A DNA stretch of 64,000 nucleotides, from contig JAWXCF010000049.1 in assembly GCA_034440515.1 (NCBI GenBank), positions 1 to 64,000 of the forward strand. The letters run 5' to 3'. Source of the stretch: JAWXCF01 sp034440515 (GTDB lineage Bacteria; Bacteroidota; Bacteroidia; CAILMK01). The notes below the pieces were generated by a model that saw only the letters and a list, made by a program, of their open reading frames with translations, made no database searches and was not told where the DNA came from. This document shows, piece after piece, positions 28,609 through 36,511 of this stretch; position 1 is the stretch's first letter; each line of letters starts with the position of its first letter. The position numbers and the translations under genes are program-made.

Positions 28609-30316
28609 GTACACCATTTCTGATAATGGCGAAGCCAATATGATAGACGTGACTGCTTTAATTGATGTATCAAATTCGAATACGTTTAGGCTAGCAGCTT
28701 GGAGACCAGGCAGATATGAGTTATCAAATTTTGGACAAAATATTCATAACCTTGAAGTATTTGATAGTCTAGGTTTACAAATAAAATGCTCAAAAATTGA
28801 CAGAGAGGCTTGGCAGTTTAAAAATGAAAACTTAAAAGTAATACAGGTCAACTTTAAGTATTGGTGTCCTTTGTTGAATGCTGGTAGCTGCTACCCTAGT
28901 TCAGATTTTCTATATATTAATCCAATTAATTTGTGCCTATATACTGAAAGTAAACAAGATGAAGGAATAGAAATAGAATTAATAAATAGAAATGGAGATG
29001 TTAAAACTTGGAATTTCACAGGTATTGACAGGTTATTTGATTCACCACTAGTTTTAGGACAACCAAATTTGACCTACAGCTATACCATTAACAATCAAAA
29101 TTTCTACATTGATTTTTTTGCATATTCTGAAAGTTTAGCAGAAATTGAGAAAAGATTTGACTCTAATGGTGAATATGATTATATAGATAAGTTCAATAAG
29201 TTCACTCAAACTTGTTTCGATATGTTTGGTAGTTTTCCTTTTCCTTCAGACTATCATTTTACAATATTTATTAGAAATGAGTTCATTCACCACGGAGTAG
29301 AGCACCTAGATAGTACAGTTATAGTATTAGGCTCTTACATCTTGGACGATTTTAGATACTTGGATTATGAATTACTGTCAATCTCTTGCCACGAGTTATT
29401 TCACAGTTGGAATGTAAAAACCATTCGCCCAACAGAAATGATGCCTTATAATTATGCTCAAGAATGTTACAGCCAATTGCACTACATAACAGAAGGCATT
29501 ACCACTTATTATGGAGACTATTTACTGCTAAGTTCTGGCTGTATCGATGACAAAACTTATCTAACAAGGCTAAATGATGTAATAGCTAAATTTATGACAA
29601 ATGATGCAATAGCTTTTCATTCCTTAGCCAATGCAAGTATTGATTCTTGGCTAGATGGCTATAAACCAAATGCTCCAACTAGGCGAATTAGCTTTTATAA
29701 TGAAGGATCACTTTGGGCATTAGTTTTAGATTTAAAAATTCGAATTGAGAGCAGAGAATTGTACAAACTTGCCGACTTAATGCGGCTCCTTTATCAATCT
29801 GAACAAGTAATTACAAAGGGTTATAACGAACAACTTATAAGGACTTTGTTAAATGAAATGGTACCTTCAGACTGGGATAACTTTTTCCAGCTAACAATAC
29901 ATAGTCCAGCAAAATATATTGACCAATTATTGTTAGAATATTTCGAAAGTGAATCTTACAGCTATGCAATACTTCGTCATAATTCTATTTTTGAAGATAT
30001 ATATATTGCAGGCGCATCTTGTACAGTGGATAGAATAGGTAGAAGAAGAATTAATCAACTTAGGGCCAATTCAGTTTTGACTTCTCAAGGTGCAAAAGTA
30101 GGAGACTATATAATTCTACTAAATGAGGACAATCCATTGGAATTAACCCAAAACTCTAATTTTAATTCCAAAAAATTAGAATTAGTATTGGTTAATAAAT
30201 TAGAGGAACACCGAAAAGTTTCAATTATTGTTCCTGAATTGGACGATTTTATTTCTAGACCAAAAGTATTTCCTCATCATAAAGTAGTTACTAACTGGTT
30301 AAAATCTTCTCATTAA
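28601..30316 (+). CDS. M61-family aminopeptidase (glycyl aminopeptidase-like), cytoplasmic
   Basis: A 571-residue metallopeptidase. The N-terminal beta domain contains WRPGRYELSNFGQNI. The catalytic part has HHGVEHLDST and the zinc site HELFH at 264-268 with the third ligand E298 in HYITEGITTYYGD. A poorly conserved PDZ-like region follows after residue 450 (TVDRIGRRRINQLRANS ... SQGAKVGDYIILLN). Unlike many M61 enzymes it has no signal peptide, so it should act inside the cell, trimming peptides. The downstream purM gene is convergent and overlaps its last 4 bases. Confidence 0.9.
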   Translation: MNKYTISDNGEANMIDVTALIDVSNSNTFRLAAWRPGRYELSNFGQNIHNLEVFDSLGLQIKCSKIDREAWQFKNENLKVIQVNFKYWCPLLNAGSCYPSSDFLYINPINLCLYTESKQDEGIEIELINRNGDVKTWNFTGIDRLFDSPLVLGQPNLTYSYTINNQNFYIDFFAYSESLAEIEKRFDSNGEYDYIDKFNKFTQTCFDMFGSFPFPSDYHFTIFIRNEFIHHGVEHLDSTVIVLGSYILDDFRYLDYELLSISCHELFHSWNVKTIRPTEMMPYNYAQECYSQLHYITEGITTYYGDYLLLSSGCIDDKTYLTRLNDVIAKFMTNDAIAFHSLANASIDSWLDGYKPNAPTRRISFYNEGSLWALVLDLKIRIESRELYKLADLMRLLYQSEQVITKGYNEQLIRTLLNEMVPSDWDNFFQLTIHSPAKYIDQLLLEYFESESYSYAILRHNSIFEDIYIAGASCTVDRIGRRRINQLRANSVLTSQGAKVGDYIILLNEDNPLELTQNSNFNSKKLELVLVNKLEEHRKVSIIVPELDDFISRPKVFPHHKVVTNWLKSSH

Positions 30317-31476
30317 GAACTATGATATAGTAATTTATCATTTACAGCGTGAACCTCTACACTTGATGCATTCTTATTGCTATGCTCCTCTACATAACCA
30401 ATTATTTTAGCATTAATATCGAAAGATTTTATGATGTTAATTATTGAATCTGCCTCCTCCTTATTCGTATATATTTCAAGGCGTTGACCCATATTAAATA
30501 TTTTAAACATTTCTTGATACGCAGTATTATTCTCTGATTGAATCATATTAAAAACAGGAGGAATTTCTAATAAGTCGTTTTTAACGATGTTTACGCCCTT
30601 AGCAAAGTGCAAAACTTTGGTTTGCCCTCCACCTGTGTTGTGAATAATACCGTTAATAGCAGCTCGCTTTTCTTGAAAAAGCATCTTTAATACAGGTAAA
30701 TATGTTCGAGTTGGTGATAATAAAAGTTTCGCAACTAATTGTCCTTCATAAATATCAGATAATGACTTGCTGCCACTATACACATACTCTGAGTCTGTTT
30801 CAGGTGCATAACTTTCAGTATGGCGTCTATACTTAGCTGATAAAACCTCGTGTCTGGCAAAAGTTAATCCATTACTACCTATACCACTATTATACTCTGA
30901 TTCATAGCTTGCTTGACCGTAACTCTCTACACCTATTACTACTTGTCCAGGTTGTATATTTATTAATTGAATATCACTTTTAGGTAACCTAGCAAATGCA
31001 GTAAAGCCAACATCGAGTGTTCTAACTATATCGCCTACATCTGCAGTCTCACCACCAGCTAAATGAATCTTAATGCCATTAGCTAACATTAAATCTGCAA
31101 ACTGAGTGGCACCTTGAATTAGTGCTGCCACTACATTACCTGGAATTAGCGCCTTATTTCTCCCAATTGTATTGCTAAGCATAATGTTATCTGTCACACC
31201 GCTACAGGCCATATCATCAGTATTCATTACAATGGCATCTTGTGTTATCCCCTGCCACACAGTTATATCTCCTGTTTCCTTCCAATAAAGGTATGCTAGG
31301 GCTGTCTTACTACCAGCAGTATCAGCGTGAAGCATACAAGCGTAATCATCGTCTTGAGTGAAGAAGTCAGGTAAAATTTTACAAAATGAATTGTTATACA
31401 GACCTTTACTTAAATCGGCAATAGCTGAGTGTACATCCTCTTTATTGGCAGATACGCCTCTTTTCTCGTAAGACAT
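30313..31476 (-). CDS. purM: Phosphoribosylformylglycinamidine cyclo-ligase (AIR synthase)
   Basis: A 387-residue enzyme that closes the imidazole ring in purine synthesis (FGAM + ATP to AIR). Family marks are YEKRGVSANKEDVHSAI at the N-terminus, HADTAGSKTALAYLYW, QDAIVMNTDDMACSG, HLAGGETADVGDIVRTLD and HNTGGGQTKVLHF. The ATG at 31476 gives the normal N-terminus; an upstream TTG at 31518 lies ahead of the promoter and is rejected. It has its own -7 element although it follows the desaturase gene. Confidence 0.95.
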   Translation of the reverse strand: MSYEKRGVSANKEDVHSAIADLSKGLYNNSFCKILPDFFTQDDDYACMLHADTAGSKTALAYLYWKETGDITVWQGITQDAIVMNTDDMACSGVTDNIMLSNTIGRNKALIPGNVVAALIQGATQFADLMLANGIKIHLAGGETADVGDIVRTLDVGFTAFARLPKSDIQLINIQPGQVVIGVESYGQASYESEYNSGIGSNGLTFARHEVLSAKYRRHTESYAPETDSEYVYSGSKSLSDIYEGQLVAKLLLSPTRTYLPVLKMLFQEKRAAINGIIHNTGGGQTKVLHFAKGVNIVKNDLLEIPPVFNMIQSENNTAYQEMFKIFNMGQRLEIYTNKEEADSIINIIKSFDINAKIIGYVEEHSNKNASSVEVHAVNDKLLYHSS

Positions 31477-31503
31477 TTTGTAATCAGAAAGGGTATAAAA
31501 CTG

Positions 31504-31511
31504 CAAAGGTA
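31504..31511 (-). promoter_or_regulatory. -7 promoter element of purM
   Basis: Minus-strand TACCTTTG matches TAnnTTTG and ends 27 bases before the purM ATG. Confidence 0.6.
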
Positions 31512-31533
31512 CCAACAAATAACTGTTGATACC

Positions 31534-31556
31534 TTTAATTAAGTGTTGTAATTAAA
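31534..31556. repeat. Perfect 8-bp inverted repeat between desaturase and purM
   Basis: TTTAATTA and TAATTAAA are separated by 7 bases, directly after the desaturase stop and about 22 bases upstream of the purM -7 element. Without a T-run it is a weak terminator at best; a regulator-binding site is possible. Confidence 0.4.
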
Positions 31557-32666
31557 TTAGGAGCTAAGCTTTAATTCAAAGTCTCCAGCTGGTTCCTTAC
31601 CCAAAGTAACTAAAACTTTTACGTGAGATGCAACTGCTTGAGAAAAAGTTTTATGAAAATAATATGGGACATTATAGTTTTTAGCTACACTTTCTACAAT
31701 GCCACTAATAGCAGGATAATGTATGCTACATATGTTAGGGAATAGGTGATGCTCCACTTGATAATTAAGACCACCTACATACCAAGTTAATAATTTACTT
31801 TTCATACCAAAATTAGCTGTAGTCCTTAATTGGTGTACTGCCCAAGCATTCTCCATAGTTCCTTCATATTCTGGTGTAAAATGTTCTGTCTCCTCTACTA
31901 CGTGAGCTAGTTGAAATATGATACCCAGTGTAAAACCTGCCACCATATGCATTAGCATAAAACCGATTAAAAACTGCCACCAAGCTATAGGTAATAACAA
32001 TAATGGAATCACAATGGTATAAGCATAATAGATTAGTTTAAATATAATAGTTTCCCAGACATCTTTAGAATCGTGCTTTTTTTCGAATGGACCAATATTA
32101 GGTTGTAAAAGTTTTTTATAGTCTTTTACAAATACCCAAAAGAAAGTAGCCAAACTATAGACTAACGGAAAATACAGGTGCTGAAATCTATGAATTTTCA
32201 TTCTAGGTTGATTAGGACTTAAACGCATATAAGTTGTTACGTCTAGGTCTTCATCCATCGTGTGAATATTAGTGTATGTATGGTGAACTATGTTGTGAGA
32301 AATACTCCATACATAACTACTCCCACCTATTAGATTCATACTGAAGCCCAATATCTTATTTACTGTTTTGTTAGACGAATAACTACCGTGAATTGCATCG
32401 TGTGCTATGCTAAATCCGATTCCAGCCTTAGCCAAACCCATAATTACTGCAAAACCCAATAAATACCAAACGCTTAGTCCAGTAAGTAATATCAGTAAAT
32501 AAGCACCAAAATAAATGCCCAATAATGATATTGTTTTTATAATCATCTGTGCGTTTGCAGTCTTTTTCAAGTTGTTATCCTCAAAATATGCATTCACTTG
32601 CGCCTTCAATTCTCTTACGAATTCCTTTGCTGGCGGGTTATTGAACTTTACATTTTTTACGATCAT
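31557..32666 (-). CDS. Membrane fatty acid (acyl-CoA) desaturase
   Basis: A 369-residue di-iron desaturase of the front-end/linoleoyl-CoA-desaturase-like group. The three histidine boxes are HDAIH (89-93), HNIVHH (124-129) and QVEHH (303-307); the Q in the third box is typical of front-end desaturases. Two hydrophobic blocks (about 45-80 and 205-255) span the membrane. There is no cytochrome b5 domain, so an external electron donor is needed. It should tune membrane fluidity. It is 13 bases downstream of the MazG-like gene in a minus-strand operon. Confidence 0.9.
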   Translation of the reverse strand: MIVKNVKFNNPPAKEFVRELKAQVNAYFEDNNLKKTANAQMIIKTISLLGIYFGAYLLILLTGLSVWYLLGFAVIMGLAKAGIGFSIAHDAIHGSYSSNKTVNKILGFSMNLIGGSSYVWSISHNIVHHTYTNIHTMDEDLDVTTYMRLSPNQPRMKIHRFQHLYFPLVYSLATFFWVFVKDYKKLLQPNIGPFEKKHDSKDVWETIIFKLIYYAYTIVIPLLLLPIAWWQFLIGFMLMHMVAGFTLGIIFQLAHVVEETEHFTPEYEGTMENAWAVHQLRTTANFGMKSKLLTWYVGGLNYQVEHHLFPNICSIHYPAISGIVESVAKNYNVPYYFHKTFSQAVASHVKVLVTLGKEPAGDFELKLSS

Positions 32667-32678
32667 TCTAATGTATGA

Positions 32679-33005
32679 TTATTTTAATTTTACGTTATTT
32701 ATATGGCGACTTATGTCTCTAGTTGATTTCTTTGTCATATTCTTATCAAATGCCTCAGTCAAGTTTATACCAGTCTGATTAGCTATGCAAATTAGTACCC
32801 AAAGTATATCGGCTAATTCGTCAGCAAATTTACTATCATCTTCTCCCTCTTTGAAACTTTGCTCACCATATTTTCTTGACATTATGCGTGCTAGCTCGCC
32901 AACTTCCTCTACTAATATAGTCATATTAGTTAATTCGTTGAAGTATCTGACACCAACTGTCTTGATATATCCATCAACTTTTAGTTGAGCTTCTTCTAAA
33001 GTCAT
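32679..33005 (-). CDS. MazG-like nucleotide pyrophosphohydrolase
   Basis: A 108-residue all-alpha NTP pyrophosphohydrolase. The metal-binding pattern EEVGE ... DELADILWVL corresponds to ExxE-(x)n-ExxD of the MazG superfamily. Small single-domain members hydrolyse non-canonical or excess (d)NTPs, acting in house-cleaning. The gene overlaps the end of dtd (TAATG), so the two quality-control enzymes are co-translated. Confidence 0.87.
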   Translation of the reverse strand: MTLEEAQLKVDGYIKTVGVRYFNELTNMTILVEEVGELARIMSRKYGEQSFKEGEDDSKFADELADILWVLICIANQTGINLTEAFDKNMTKKSTRDISRHINNVKLK

Positions 33006-33460
33006 TATAATTCTATTCTTTTGCTATCTAATATTATGGTCATTGGACCATTATTAATACTATGTACGTTCATATCAGTACCAAACATACCACACTTAAC
33101 ATTGTTTTTACATAAAGTATTCAATTCCTGAATGAAACTATGATATAAGGGTAGGCAAATTTCAGGTTTAGCTGCTTTTGTAAAACTAGGTCTATTTCCT
33201 TTTGCTAGGCTTGCATAAAGACTAAATTGACTCACTATCATAAGTTCTGCATCTGCGTCATTTAGGTTAATATCAGGTTTCCCATTTTCCCCATTAAATA
33301 TCCTCATTTGAGTTATTTTCTTTGACATCCAAATCACGTCTTCTTGCTCATCATCATCTATCCAACAAGAGTAAACTAATAAACCAGTTTCGATTTTACT
33401 AAATAATTTATCTTCATTTGTCACGCTAGCTTCAATTACTCTTTGTACTATTGCTCTCAT
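33005..33460 (-). CDS. dtd: D-aminoacyl-tRNA deacylase
   Basis: A 151-residue enzyme that hydrolyses D-aminoacyl-tRNA and mischarged glycyl-tRNA(Ala). The N-terminal MRAIVQRVIEASVT, the SQFSLYASLAKGNRPSF catalytic region (SQFTL in most species) and the C-terminal NNGPMTIIL with the cross-subunit Gly-Pro are all present. The length is normal. It leads the dtd-mazG-desaturase group and diverges from the beta-propeller gene with 11 bases between the starts. Confidence 0.95.
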   Translation of the reverse strand: MRAIVQRVIEASVTNEDKLFSKIETGLLVYSCWIDDDEQEDVIWMSKKITQMRIFNGENGKPDINLNDADAELMIVSQFSLYASLAKGNRPSFTKAAKPEICLPLYHSFIQELNTLCKNNVKCGMFGTDMNVHSINNGPMTIILDSKRIEL

Positions 33461-33471
33461 AGATAACCGAT

Positions 33472-34365
33472 ATGTTTAAAAACTTAATACTCATTATTGT
33501 TCTAAATATACTGACACAAACATCAGTATTTGCACAAGTTCTAACTACAAAAATGGAGCTTTACTCAGTGAAAATTAAATTTGTTAAGTCAAAATTGACA
33601 ATTAACGAATATAAGAAAATAGATAACGTCGAGCCAACAGCTACTTACGTAAATCAACCTTGGTTTGATGCAGATAATAAAAAACTTTATTATAGTGCAA
33701 GTTCAGGTAAACGCATTGACATTCACGTATATGATATTAATAATTCTATAATTACTCCATTTATTGTATCAGAATTTGACAAGTTTAGCCCAATGAAAAG
33801 ACCAGATGGGAAATACTTAAGCTGTGTGGTAGTAGAATCAGATTCTGCCCAACGAATTTGGCTCTACGACAATAATGGAAAATTTGTAAAGAAACTAAGC
33901 GAGAGACACGATTCCATTGGCTATTACGTATGGTTAACTAATGGTATTATGGGAACTGTGAATGTCCCAGTTCCACTTTCAGCTCATTGGCTGTACATAC
34001 CTACAGATTCTATGTTCAAAAAATGCTCATACTCAGGTAGAAACCTTCAAAGAAGGCCAGTAAAAACCCCTACCCTTACGTTTATAGACAGAACACATAA
34101 GTCCGATGATAGTGACGTAATATTTATAACTGACATAAAAGGACATTTAGAAAAAATAATACGGGTTGTACCTGGTGCTGAAGATTATGTATGGTATGAT
34201 GCTAATACTTTAATAATGACAGCCAACAATAAACTATGGGGTTATAATTTAAAAAATCCTAAGCTAGGTTGGTACCTAATTTGGGATATAGTTATTACCA
34301 ATGGTACAGTTTATCGTTTTGCTATAAGCCCTGATAAAAAGCATATTGCATTAGTATCTCACTAA
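33472..34365 (+). CDS. Secreted TolB-like beta-propeller protein
   Basis: A 297-residue exported protein with a signal peptide (1-21, ending VFAQ). The rest is made of PD40/WD40-like blades: QPWFDADNKKLYYSASSGKR, KFSPMKRPDGKYLSCVV, QRIWLYDNNGKFVKKL and FAISPDKKHIALVSH. Such small TolB-type propellers are common in Bacteroidota and have no assigned role. It is a single gene between dtd (divergent) and the WG-repeat gene (convergent). Confidence 0.75.
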   Translation: MFKNLILIIVLNILTQTSVFAQVLTTKMELYSVKIKFVKSKLTINEYKKIDNVEPTATYVNQPWFDADNKKLYYSASSGKRIDIHVYDINNSIITPFIVSEFDKFSPMKRPDGKYLSCVVVESDSAQRIWLYDNNGKFVKKLSERHDSIGYYVWLTNGIMGTVNVPVPLSAHWLYIPTDSMFKKCSYSGRNLQRRPVKTPTLTFIDRTHKSDDSDVIFITDIKGHLEKIIRVVPGAEDYVWYDANTLIMTANNKLWGYNLKNPKLGWYLIWDIVITNGTVYRFAISPDKKHIALVSH

Positions 34366-34382
34366 TCTTTGTTTTCAATTTT

Positions 34383-35843
34383 TTATTTTGATGGAGAAAT
34401 AAACTGCTCTGCGTCTTCGTAAATTAATGGTGCAATTATTTTACCTGTAGTATCTATAAAACCCCACTTACCTGCTTTATTTACAGCAGCCAAGCCTTGA
34501 CTGAAGTCACGAACTTCATCATACGCTGGTTTTATAACCATTGCTCCTGATGAATTTATAAATCCCCATTTAGCCCCTTGTTGTACTCCCGCTAAACCTC
34601 CTTGAAAACCGTGAGCACCATTATATATTAGTTTAATGTAAACTACACCTTTATCATTTACAAACCCAGATTTGCCGTCTTTGCTTAAAGTACCAACTTT
34701 TTCTTGATAGTCAAACTGAATAAAATCATATTCGGGTTTAAGGACTGGCTTATTTGTTTGGTCGGTCATACCCCATTTACCATTAACATTCATTAGCGCC
34801 AATCCATTATAGAAGCTACTAGCTTCAAAGAAAATAGCAGGAACTACCATTTTACCTGTAGGGTCAATAAATCCCCATTTCAAACCTTTTTTTACAGCTG
34901 CCAATCCTTCAGCAAATGGTTTAGCATCATCATATACTGCAGGTATAACCAATTTGCCAGTTCTATTCATAAAGCCGACCTTCTTACCCTTAGTTACTAT
35001 CATTAAATCATTTACAAAGCCACTATTAAAAGCGTCGTAACTATTTGTCCCCGTTATTAATTTTCCAGTTTTATCTATTAGACCATATCCACCTGAGCCT
35101 TTTTCTACCTGAGCAAAGCCTTCTGAATTAAATGGAGCTGCTGACTTAAACTGTGCACTTATTACCATTTTACCATTAGTACCTAAGTAGCCATATTTAC
35201 CCATACTCTTTACAATGGCTAATTTATCTGCAAAAGGATTTGCATCATCATAGTTTGCTGGTATAACCAATTTACCTGTTTGGTCTAAATATCCCCATTT
35301 TCCACCTTGTACACCATTGTCACCTAATGGCTTACCACCTTTATTTACACAAGCTAACCCATCAGTAAATGGTCTGGCAAACTCATATGTGGCTGGTATA
35401 ATTAATTTACCTGCTTTATTTACAAAGCCCCACTTACCCAGCTTTTTTGCTGGTTTCAGTTCTCCTGATGAAGCTTCAATTTTTTCATATTCAGCTTCAC
35501 CCACAGGTTTACTATTAGCATCAAGCACACCATATTTACCAGAAATTTTATAAGTACCTGTTCTATCACTACTTAAGTTTATCTCTTCATATTTTAGTGG
35601 TAGAATTTCTACGCCTGTCTTTGGTGAAATAATCCCATAATTACCATCATTACTTACAATTGCTTGTTCATCATTAATAATAATTATTGATTCAAATTTT
35701 GGAGCAACTATTGGTTTGCCATTTGTACCCAGAAGACCAATTTTGGGACCTTTGTGAATTTTAGCTACATAGACTTGAGCATTAGTATTGACTACTAATG
35801 CTACAGTTGCCAATAAGGTAAATAAATAAGAGAAAAATTTCAT
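34383..35843 (-). CDS. Secreted WG-repeat protein (about 13 repeats)
   Basis: A 486-residue exported protein. After a signal peptide (1-22, ending TNAQ) it consists almost wholly of WG (KWG) repeats about 35 residues long, such as GKWGFVNKAGKLIIPATYE and GKWGFIDTTGKIIAPLIYED. I count about 13, the first three and the seventh degenerate. Neighbouring repeats are similar in protein sequence but differ in DNA, so they are old duplications. WG repeats are thought to mediate binding; no role is assigned. It diverges from yajQ. Confidence 0.9.
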   Translation of the reverse strand: MKFFSYLFTLLATVALVVNTNAQVYVAKIHKGPKIGLLGTNGKPIVAPKFESIIIINDEQAIVSNDGNYGIISPKTGVEILPLKYEEINLSSDRTGTYKISGKYGVLDANSKPVGEAEYEKIEASSGELKPAKKLGKWGFVNKAGKLIIPATYEFARPFTDGLACVNKGGKPLGDNGVQGGKWGYLDQTGKLVIPANYDDANPFADKLAIVKSMGKYGYLGTNGKMVISAQFKSAAPFNSEGFAQVEKGSGGYGLIDKTGKLITGTNSYDAFNSGFVNDLMIVTKGKKVGFMNRTGKLVIPAVYDDAKPFAEGLAAVKKGLKWGFIDPTGKMVVPAIFFEASSFYNGLALMNVNGKWGMTDQTNKPVLKPEYDFIQFDYQEKVGTLSKDGKSGFVNDKGVVYIKLIYNGAHGFQGGLAGVQQGAKWGFINSSGAMVIKPAYDEVRDFSQGLAAVNKAGKWGFIDTTGKIIAPLIYEDAEQFISPSK

Positions 35844-35961
35844 AAGTGTTACGTTTAGGACTGAGCCTGTAAATTTAATGTTTCATTAATATAATTCGAT
35901 TAGCAATTTAAATATTAATTCTTTAAAATATTTCATCTTTGCATCTAAACACGATTTAATT

Positions 35962-36450
35962 ATGGCTTCATTTGATATAGTGAGTAAAGTAGATGGTCAA
36001 ACCTTAGATAATGCTATTAATGCAGCAATCAAAGAAGTTGCTAATAGATACGACTTTAGAGGTTCAAAAACTGAAATCGAATTACAGAAAAAAGAAAGTA
36101 AAATAATAGTAGTAACTGAAGACAGTATGAAGTTGGGCCAAATAGAAGACTTAATCAGACAAAAACTTTCAAAACAAGGAATTGACCCGAGAGTTGCTGA
36201 CTTTGGTAAAGAGGAATACGCCAGTGGAAATATGATAAGAAAAGAAATAGTCATTAAGCAAGGCATGGATAAAGAAATGGCTAAAAAGGTAGTAAAACAA
36301 ATAAAAGACCTAAAACTAAAAGTAGAACCAGCTATTATGGAAGATCAAGTTCGTGTCTCTGCTAAAAAGATTGACGATTTGCAAGAAGTAATTAATGCTC
36401 TTCGTGGTAGTGAGTTAGAAATTCCAATGCAATTTATAAATATGAAATAA
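35962..36450 (+). CDS. yajQ: YajQ-family nucleotide/c-di-GMP-binding protein
   Basis: A 162-residue cytoplasmic protein of the DUF520 family. It starts with the diagnostic MASFDIVSKVDGQTLDNAI and continues NRYDFRGSKTEIEL, ESKIIVVTEDSMKLGQIEDLI and DQVRVSAKKIDDLQEVI, forming two RRM-like halves. Some members bind cyclic di-GMP and act with a transcription factor; others bind tRNA or GTP. The length is typical. It is followed by a hairpin terminator. Confidence 0.95.
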   Translation: MASFDIVSKVDGQTLDNAINAAIKEVANRYDFRGSKTEIELQKKESKIIVVTEDSMKLGQIEDLIRQKLSKQGIDPRVADFGKEEYASGNMIRKEIVIKQGMDKEMAKKVVKQIKDLKLKVEPAIMEDQVRVSAKKIDDLQEVINALRGSELEIPMQFINMK

Positions 36451-36454
36451 AAAA

Positions 36455-36486
36455 AAGGGTTGCAGAAATTTAATGCTACAACCCTT
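36455..36486. terminator. Bidirectional terminator between yajQ and the S9 peptidase
   Basis: AAGGGTTG pairs with CAACCCTT around a 16-base loop. It is flanked by an A-run on the left and a T-rich stretch on the right, so it can work for both convergent genes. Confidence 0.7.
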
Positions 36487-36511
36487 AACTTATTTTTAGA
36501 TCAACTTTAAG

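Noticed and set aside
32679..33005. The MazG-like gene as part of a MazEF or phage-defence system
   Set aside because: It is a small house-cleaning pyrophosphohydrolase overlapping dtd, with no toxin or defence partner nearby.
34383..35843. The WG repeats as a recombining DNA repeat or CRISPR-like array
   Set aside because: The repeats are conserved only as protein, differ in DNA, have no constant spacer length and sit in one intact reading frame.
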